11,776 nucleotides of DNA from Jiangellaceae bacterium (lineage in GTDB: Bacteria > Actinomycetota > Actinomycetes > Jiangellales > Jiangellaceae), in the NCBI GenBank assembly GCA_030146385.1, contig JASLBX010000507.1:1-11776 (forward strand), given 5' to 3'. Below the pieces are notes generated by a model. That model was not told the DNA's origin, made no database searches, and saw only the letters and a program-made list of their open reading frames with translations. Positions 6,538 to 11,776 of the stretch are shown one piece after another. The position numbers and the translations under genes are program-made. The first letter of the stretch is position 1, and each line of letters begins with the position of its first letter.

Positions 6538-6605
6538 TGTCTGCGGTGTGTCCGGGAGCTGTGCGTAGCTGCGAAATCGGACAGAAGCCAGACAGAGCAC
6601 GGACA
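6538..6605. promoter_or_regulatory. Six-half-site operator array with 11-bp pitch in the divergent promoter
   Basis: The plus strand carries TGTCTG (6538-6543), TGTCCG (6549-6554) and TGTGCG (6560-6565), then the opposite orientation CGGACA (6578-6583), CAGACA (6589-6594) and CGGACA (6600-6605). Within each set of three the spacing start to start is exactly 11 bp, one helical turn. Two pairs are also perfectly symmetric about position 6566: CTGTCTG with CAGACAG, and TGTCCG with CGGACA. Direct half-sites at 11-bp pitch are the usual binding pattern of OmpR/PhoP-type response regulators. The array ends 48 bp from the VTT-like start and 101 bp from the oxidase start, so it could control both. 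No regulator gene of that type is in the window. The remaining promoter DNA (6606-6706) shows CCTGA-A-TCAGG (6620-6630) and no clear -35/-10. Confidence 0.62.
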
Positions 6606-6706
6606 CCGGCAGGACCCAACCTGAATCAGGCGCGGGTTCCGCAGGTAACGAAAGCCCGCGACAGATTGCTCGGCGGGAGTGCCGGCTGATTGAAGGGGGT
6701 ATCGCG

Positions 6707-8356
6707 ATGACACAAAGCGGCGATACACACGGACAATCCACATCCAACATCGGAGCGGGCGCCACCGGCCTCGCACACCTACCTCAAGCGGCGCGCTCAA
6801 CGATCGTTGACGTTCCGCCGGGCGGATCGTTCGATCTGCGCGTGCACCCAGTCGCCAAGCGGATCGGCGACACGGTAGTGCCGATGCTGGCGTACAACGG
6901 ATCCATACCTGGTCCAACGCTGCGCGTACGGCAGGGGTCCGAGATCCTCGTGAACGTCACCAACCAGACGGACACCGAGACGACGGTCCACTGGCACGGG
7001 CTTCGCCTCGAGAACCAGTTCGACGGCGTTCCGCACAACACGCAGGCGCCCATTGCGCCGGGAGACGCATACACGCATCGGCTGACCTTCCCCGACCCTG
7101 GGCTGTACTGGTACCACCCTCACGTGCGCGAGTACTTCGCGCAGGAGATGGGTCTGTACGGCAACGTGCTCGTCGAGCCGACCGATCCGTCGTACTGGCC
7201 TGCGGCTGACCGCGAGGTCGTGCTGACGCTGGACGACATCCTGATTGAGGACGGCCGAATCGCTGCGTTCGATCATAGCGGAGTGAACTACACCGCCATG
7301 GGGCGCTTCGGCAACGTCCTGTTGATCGGCGGTCAGACGGAACAGCAACTCGAGATCGCGCGGGGAGAGGTAGTTCGCTTCTCACTTACGAACACCGCGA
7401 ACACACGGGTCTTTAACGTTGCGGTCCCGGGACTCGCCATGAAGTTGATCGGCGGCGATTCCGGGCGGTACGAGCGGGAAGAGTGGGTCGACCACGTGGT
7501 CATCGCCCCGTCCGAGCGAGCGCTCGTCGATGTGAAATTCAGCGATGCCGGCGCCTTTGGGCTGCAGCATCTGACGCCCGGACGCACGTACGAACTGGTA
7601 CGGATCAACGTGGTTGAGCGTGACGAGGGGCCGCTTCATGCGGAGGACTTCGAGCACCTTCGCGAGAACGCGGACTTTGTCGCCAACCGGCAGCGCGCCC
7701 GCCGCTACCTGGACGCACCACCAGACAAGACCCTGGCCCTGGTCGCTGAGATGGACTTCGACGAGCCGGATACGACGGGACCGCTGGTCTACATCTGCCC
7801 GATGCATCCGCAGATCATCACGGCGCAACCCGGCTCGTGTCCCCTATGCGGGATGAAACTCATGCCGCAGGCAGCAGGCGCGGATTCACCGGAGCCGATC
7901 CCCGGGCACAGCCACGATCACGCGGACGCGATGGCCGATGGCATCGAGTGGGAGGACCTCATGCCGGAGGTAAACCGGAAAACTACGGCGGCCAACATGC
8001 GCTGGAAGCTCGTGGACCGCGACTCCGGCGCGGAGAACGACGCCATCCACTGGACCTTTCCCGCTGGTGACCAGGTGAAGATACGGCTGGTGAACGAAAT
8101 GGAATCCGACCATCCGATGCACCACCCGTTCCACATCCACGGCGAGCGCTTCCTGGTGCTTGCGCGCGAGGGGGTTCCAGAGCCGAATTTTGTCTGGAAA
8201 GACACGGTGCTGATTCGCACCGGCCAGACCATCGACATCCTCATGGACGCATCCAACCCGGGGCTGTGGATGGCGCATTGTCATATCGCCGAACACCTGG
8301 AGACCGGCATGATGTTCAACTTCCGCGTGTTCCGCGTTCGGAAGGTCGACTCATGA
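6707..8356 (+). CDS. Multicopper oxidase with an inserted heavy-metal-binding domain
   Basis: A 549-residue three-domain multicopper oxidase (laccase-like), oxidising a substrate while reducing O2 to water. All four copper motifs are present: HWHG (H95, H97), YHPH (H137, H139), HHPFHIHG (H473, H476, H478) and HCHIAEHLETGM (H524, C525, H526, H530, axial M535). Between cupredoxin domains 2 and 3, residues 361-387 form a complete heavy-metal-binding domain: YICPMHP, then CPLCGMKLMP, with C364, H367, C378 and C381. This motif is usually seen in CusB/SilB-type adaptors and CopA-type ATPases. A His/Asp cluster, GHSHDHAD (400-407), follows. No Sec, Tat or lipoprotein signal is visible at the N-terminus, which is odd for this family. 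The start has AAGGGGG (6693-6699) 7 nt upstream. It is the first gene of an operon: the next gene overlaps its stop by 4 bp. Substrate (Cu(I), phenols or another metal) is unknown. Confidence 0.93.
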   Translation: MTQSGDTHGQSTSNIGAGATGLAHLPQAARSTIVDVPPGGSFDLRVHPVAKRIGDTVVPMLAYNGSIPGPTLRVRQGSEILVNVTNQTDTETTVHWHGLRLENQFDGVPHNTQAPIAPGDAYTHRLTFPDPGLYWYHPHVREYFAQEMGLYGNVLVEPTDPSYWPAADREVVLTLDDILIEDGRIAAFDHSGVNYTAMGRFGNVLLIGGQTEQQLEIARGEVVRFSLTNTANTRVFNVAVPGLAMKLIGGDSGRYEREEWVDHVVIAPSERALVDVKFSDAGAFGLQHLTPGRTYELVRINVVERDEGPLHAEDFEHLRENADFVANRQRARRYLDAPPDKTLALVAEMDFDEPDTTGPLVYICPMHPQIITAQPGSCPLCGMKLMPQAAGADSPEPIPGHSHDHADAMADGIEWEDLMPEVNRKTTAANMRWKLVDRDSGAENDAIHWTFPAGDQVKIRLVNEMESDHPMHHPFHIHGERFLVLAREGVPEPNFVWKDTVLIRTGQTIDILMDASNPGLWMAHCHIAEHLETGMMFNFRVFRVRKVDS

Positions 8357-9693
8357 GCCCGCAAGAGACGCCAACCACGGAACCGGTAGAGCTTCTACGG
8401 CAGCTGCTACGCGTGCGCACCGTCAACCCGCCTGGAGAGGAAGCGGCAGTCGCGGTGGTCCTGGAGCAGTATCTGGCGCACGCTGGCCTCAAGACGACAA
8501 TCTTGACCTCACCGGGCGGCCGCGCGAACCTCGTGGCCCGCGTGGACGGACCTCACGATCGCCCTGCACTGGTGCTGCTCTCGCACAGCGATGTCGTGCC
8601 CGTCGAAGAGGATCGCTGGACGCGAGATCCCTTCGGCGCAGACATCGACAACGGGTTCATTTGGGGCCGGGGCGCGCTGGACATGAAGGGGATATCGGTC
8701 ATGCACGCGGTCGCGGCCGCTGATCTCGTCCGGTCCGCTCGTACCGTCGGACGCGAGGTCGTCGTGGTCGTGGTGGCCGACGAAGAGGCGGGCGGGGACG
8801 AGGGCGCACGCTGGCTGCTGGACGAGCATGCGGGGCTCGTTGGGTTCGGTGACGGACGTCCCCCGCCGGAGGTCATCGGGGAGGGCGCGTACGGCATCAG
8901 CGGTGTGCTCGGCCGGCCCGTGATCCCTGTTGCGCTCGGCGAGAAGACCGCCGTGTGGTTCGAGGTCATAGCTGAGGGCGACTCCGGGCATGGCGCCCTG
9001 CCGCCGGCGAACCAGGCGCCGGTCAATCTAGCCGAGATCGTCGCCCAAGCCGCTGGGTTCGGCACACCACGCCTTCATCCGGTCATGCGCGAGCAGTTCG
9101 CGACACTCGCCAAGGCGGCGTCCGGTGCTCAGGCGGCGGTGTTTCGGGCACTCGCCTCATCTGCGGGGCCAGCGGTCGCGCGAGTGATAGCGCCCAGGCT
9201 TCGCCGGGCTGGCGCGCTTGGTCTGCTTCTGTCGGACTCCATCACACCGACGGCGATCACCGCGGGGTACAAATCCAACGTTGTGCCCGGGAAGGCGCGC
9301 GCCTCGTTCGATTGCCGCTTGCTGCCCGATACCGACATCGATGCCTTCGTCTCGTCACATGACGCGGAGGCCCGCCGCAGGGGAGGCCGCATTGTGAACG
9401 TCGTGCAGAAGAGCCACGGCCCGGTTAGCGGCAAAGGGCCGCTGCTGGATGTGCTCGCCAAGGCGTCAAAGCAGATCGCTCCAGACGGAGTACCGATGGT
9501 GTCGTTGTCGCCGGGCATTACTGACCTGCGCTTCTTCCGGGCACGCGGTGCGACTGGGTACGGCTGGACTCCTCTGGTTCTGACACCGCAACTGCTCGCG
9601 ACGATCCACGGCCATGACGAGCGGATACCGGTCGAAGCGTTCGCGACGGCAGTCACGGCCATGTCCGATGCTGTGCGTCACGCCGCCATGTGA
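8353..9693 (+). CDS. M20 family metallopeptidase / deacylase
   Basis: A 446-residue dinuclear zinc hydrolase of the M20 family, a group that includes acetylornithine deacetylase, succinyl-diaminopimelate desuccinylase, carboxypeptidases and PM20D1-like amidases. Visible active-site residues are SHSDVVP (H78, D80), GRGALDMKG (D110, bridging metal), DEEAGG (E144 general base, E145 ligand), E177 in VIGEGAYG, and a C-terminal HGHDE (H419). GDSGHGALPP (H213) is the lid-domain His motif. The length is normal, and the protein is probably cytoplasmic (no signal peptide). The start ATG at 8353 overlaps the oxidase stop as ATGA, with GGAAGG (8340-8345) 7 nt upstream, so translation is likely coupled; an in-frame extension into the oxidase gene is not needed. 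The substrate cannot be assigned. Its link to a copper oxidase is unusual. Confidence 0.92.
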   Translation: MSPQETPTTEPVELLRQLLRVRTVNPPGEEAAVAVVLEQYLAHAGLKTTILTSPGGRANLVARVDGPHDRPALVLLSHSDVVPVEEDRWTRDPFGADIDNGFIWGRGALDMKGISVMHAVAAADLVRSARTVGREVVVVVVADEEAGGDEGARWLLDEHAGLVGFGDGRPPPEVIGEGAYGISGVLGRPVIPVALGEKTAVWFEVIAEGDSGHGALPPANQAPVNLAEIVAQAAGFGTPRLHPVMREQFATLAKAASGAQAAVFRALASSAGPAVARVIAPRLRRAGALGLLLSDSITPTAITAGYKSNVVPGKARASFDCRLLPDTDIDAFVSSHDAEARRRGGRIVNVVQKSHGPVSGKGPLLDVLAKASKQIAPDGVPMVSLSPGITDLRFFRARGATGYGWTPLVLTPQLLATIHGHDERIPVEAFATAVTAMSDAVRHAAM

Positions 9694-9714
9694 CCGGCAC
9701 CTGCGGGTAAAGTC

Positions 9715-11776
9715 GTGATCCTCACGCCGGACCAACGGCTGCGCGTGTTCATCTCGTCGACGCTTGACATGTTCGACGAACGCGCAGCCGCACGGCGTTC
9801 CGTCGAGCACCTCGATCTGACGCCGGTCATGTTCGAGACCGGCGCGCGTCCACATCCGCCTCGAGCGCTGTACCGGGCCTACGTCGAGCAAAGCGACGTC
9901 TTCGTCGCCATCTACTCGCGGCGATACGGATGGACGGCGCCGGGAATGGACGTGTCAGGCTTAGAAGATGAGTTCAACCTGTCGGCCGGCAAGCCACGCC
10001 TCGTCTACCTCCAGACCGACGTCAAACGGGAGCCGCAGTTAAGTGCATTCCTCAAACGTGTCCGCGACGCGGGTCTTTCGTACAAGCCCTTCATGTCGGC
10101 CGCCGACGTGGAGACACTGCTGCGCCGCGACTTGATCGTTCTGCTGACTGAGCGGTTCCACGACACAGAACAGCGGCGAGCATCGGCTCGTCCAACGTCG
10201 GCGCAATTGCCAGCGCAAACAACCGCGTTCATCGGGCGCGAGACGGAAGTCTCCGAGATCGTGGCCTGGCTACGCAGGGACGAGGTGCGGCTCGTCACGC
10301 TCGTGGGTCCTGGCGGTATCGGCAAGACTCGCCTGGCAATCGAGAGCTCACACCGGCTGGCGCAGGACTTCCCCGGTGGAGTGTTCTTCGTGTCCTTGGC
10401 GGCATTGCGCGAGCCGCAGCTCGTCGCGGAGACGATCGCCGCGGCGCTCGACGTGGCGCCCAGCGACGCCACCCCCGCAGCTGCCGCCGTCGCCGACTTG
10501 ATTGGCGGGCGACGAACGCTCCTCGTTCTCGACAACTTCGAGCAGGTGGTGGATGGGGCCACGGCCGTCGCTGACCTGTTGACGACGTGCGCGCAACTCA
10601 AAGTCATCGTCACCAGCCGTGCATCGCTTCGGTTGCGCGGAGAGCGGCAGTTTCCCGTCCCGCCGCTTGCGGTTCCGTCGGGTGGCGTCCCGACTGACCA
10701 CTTGAGCGACTATGCCGCCGTCGCACTCTTCGCCGACGCGGCACGCGGCGTACGCACGGACTTTGCCATCGACGACCGCTCAGCGGCGGCGGTAGTGGAA
10801 ATCTGTCGTGAGCTGGATGGGCTCCCGCTGGCGATCGAGCTGGCGGCGGCAATGGTCAGGATCATGACGCCTGAGCAGCTTCTGGACCGCCTGCGACAGG
10901 GCCTGCCGGAATCGGCAGGGGGCCTCCGCGCCGTGCCCGGGCGCCACCGGACATTGCGTGACGCGATCGCGTGGAGCTACGACCTGCTCGATGCCCCGGC
11001 CAAGGAAGCGTTCGCACAGCTCAGCGTGTTCCGAGGAGGCTTCACGCTGGAGTCGGCCGAGCAGGTATGCGACCTCGAGACCGACATCTTTTCGGCGGTG
11101 GCCACTCTCACCGAACAAAGCTTGCTCCGCGCCGACATCCACGTGGAGCACGGCGCTCGCTTTTCGATCCTGAGCACCATCCGCCAGTTCGCGTCAGAGC
11201 GGCTAAGCCAGAGCCCACTTCGGGACGCGGTACGAGCCCGTCACGCGCAGATGTTCGTCAACCTGGCTAAGGACGTCGGCCGGCCAGACCGCCGCCAGCG
11301 GAGTGAACTGGACGTGGTCGAGATCGAACTCGACAACGTACGGAGCGCTTTCGGCTGGTTCCTCGCGAGCGACGACCCAGACCCCGTGGCCGACGCGATT
11401 TGGGAATCGTGGTGGTTCTGGTGGATGCGAGGGTACTTGCCAGAAGGCAAGCTGTGGGCCGATCGTTGCCTGGCTGCGGACCACGTCGGCCGAGGGGCTC
11501 GCGCGCACGCGCTGGCGGCCAGAGCCCTGTTCGCGATCTGGTCCGCAGAGTACGACTTCGCCGTCGCCGCGCTGCTCGACGTGGGACAAACCGCCCGTGA
11601 GACAGGCGACAGCCGTACCTTGGCATACGCAGATGTGGCCGTTGGCCTGGTCCGCGCCCTCACGGCGTCGCTGCAGGAGGGAACCGAAACCATTCGACGG
11701 GGGATCGCCACCTTCGAAGCGATCGGCGACCAGGTTGGTGCCGCGACCGGACTGACGGCCATGAGCTGGGCACAGG
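9715..11776 (+). CDS. DUF4062-NB-ARC-TPR STAND protein, 3' end beyond the window
   Basis: An open frame from GTG 9715 to the right edge, 687 residues visible, no stop. Residues 10-150 form a DUF4062 domain: RVFISSTLDMFDERAAARR, PRALYRAYVEQSDVFVAIYS, RRYGW and GLEDEFNLSAGKPRLVYL. DUF4062 has a TIR-like alpha/beta pattern and is often the N-terminal module of STAND NTPases; eukaryotic NWD1 has one. Next come the entry motif FIGRETEV, Walker A GPGGIGKT (198-205), Walker B LLVLDNFEQV (Asp 273), VIVTSRASL, GLPLAIELAA (from 369), a winged-helix-like section (AIAWSYDLLDAPAKEAFAQL) and helical TPR-like repeats. No DNA-binding domain is visible before the edge. The GTG lies 21 nt after the M20 stop, in the same frame; the ribosome-binding site is weak (GCGGG at 9704-9708). 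A later GTG (9745) would cut off the first strand of DUF4062. It is probably in the oxidase-peptidase operon. Confidence 0.9.
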   Translation, partial: MILTPDQRLRVFISSTLDMFDERAAARRSVEHLDLTPVMFETGARPHPPRALYRAYVEQSDVFVAIYSRRYGWTAPGMDVSGLEDEFNLSAGKPRLVYLQTDVKREPQLSAFLKRVRDAGLSYKPFMSAADVETLLRRDLIVLLTERFHDTEQRRASARPTSAQLPAQTTAFIGRETEVSEIVAWLRRDEVRLVTLVGPGGIGKTRLAIESSHRLAQDFPGGVFFVSLAALREPQLVAETIAAALDVAPSDATPAAAAVADLIGGRRTLLVLDNFEQVVDGATAVADLLTTCAQLKVIVTSRASLRLRGERQFPVPPLAVPSGGVPTDHLSDYAAVALFADAARGVRTDFAIDDRSAAAVVEICRELDGLPLAIELAAAMVRIMTPEQLLDRLRQGLPESAGGLRAVPGRHRTLRDAIAWSYDLLDAPAKEAFAQLSVFRGGFTLESAEQVCDLETDIFSAVATLTEQSLLRADIHVEHGARFSILSTIRQFASERLSQSPLRDAVRARHAQMFVNLAKDVGRPDRRQRSELDVVEIELDNVRSAFGWFLASDDPDPVADAIWESWWFWWMRGYLPEGKLWADRCLAADHVGRGARAHALAARALFAIWSAEYDFAVAALLDVGQTARETGDSRTLAYADVAVGLVRALTASLQEGTETIRRGIATFEAIGDQVGAATGLTAMSWAQ

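Noticed and set aside
6491..6619. Longer start (6619) for the VTT-like protein
   Set aside because: The added head is polar and not protein-like, would cover the operator array, and has no ribosome-binding site; GGAGG fixes the start at 6490.
6692..6703. GGGGGTAT before the oxidase as a half CsoR/copper-regulator site
   Set aside because: No matching inverted half is present, and the G-run is better explained as the ribosome-binding site.
9466..10701. Minus-strand open frames opposite the start of the DUF4062 gene
   Set aside because: Antisense shadows of a well-supported plus-strand gene with DUF4062 and NB-ARC motifs.

Overview
The window is GC-rich DNA with the codon use and gene families of an actinomycete (Actinomycetota): a TetR regulator divergent from a DUF4386 protein and a zinc-type oxidoreductase, a large LuxR-type ATPase regulator, and an M20 peptidase. 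Genus cannot be given from the sequence. No rRNA, tRNA, CRISPR array or intact insertion sequence was seen.

Left part (1-1667): a minus-strand operon (DUF4386 membrane protein, then an MDR-family oxidoreductase cut by the window edge) diverges from a plus-strand TetR regulator. The shared promoter holds two TetR-like operators in a 20-bp tandem arrangement, which fits autoregulation and repression of the operon. Middle left (1671-2470): a 0.8-kb gene graveyard with three truncated or frameshifted genes in alternating orientation: the C-terminus of a second TetR, the C-terminus of an MHS-type MFS transporter, and a frameshifted small membrane protein.

Centre (2471-5874): a 222-bp leader with a perfect 11-bp-arm inverted repeat precedes a 762-residue STAND ATPase regulator (NB-ARC-like NTPase, TPR-like repeats, C-terminal LuxR helix-turn-helix). 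It is followed by a conserved actinobacterial protein of unknown function whose end overlaps the convergent gene.

Right part (5801-11776): a DedA/VTT-like membrane protein on the minus strand diverges from a plus-strand operon of three genes: a multicopper oxidase with an inserted heavy-metal-binding domain, an M20 metallopeptidase overlapping it by 4 bp, and a DUF4062-NB-ARC-TPR STAND protein that runs off the right edge. The divergent promoter carries six TGTCYG-like half-sites, three facing each way, each set on an exact 11-bp pitch. This looks like an undescribed operator that could control both directions. The most unusual part of the window is this VTT / copper oxidase / peptidase / STAND cluster and its operator. 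Whether the genes form one functional system (metal stress, envelope stress or defence) is inference.
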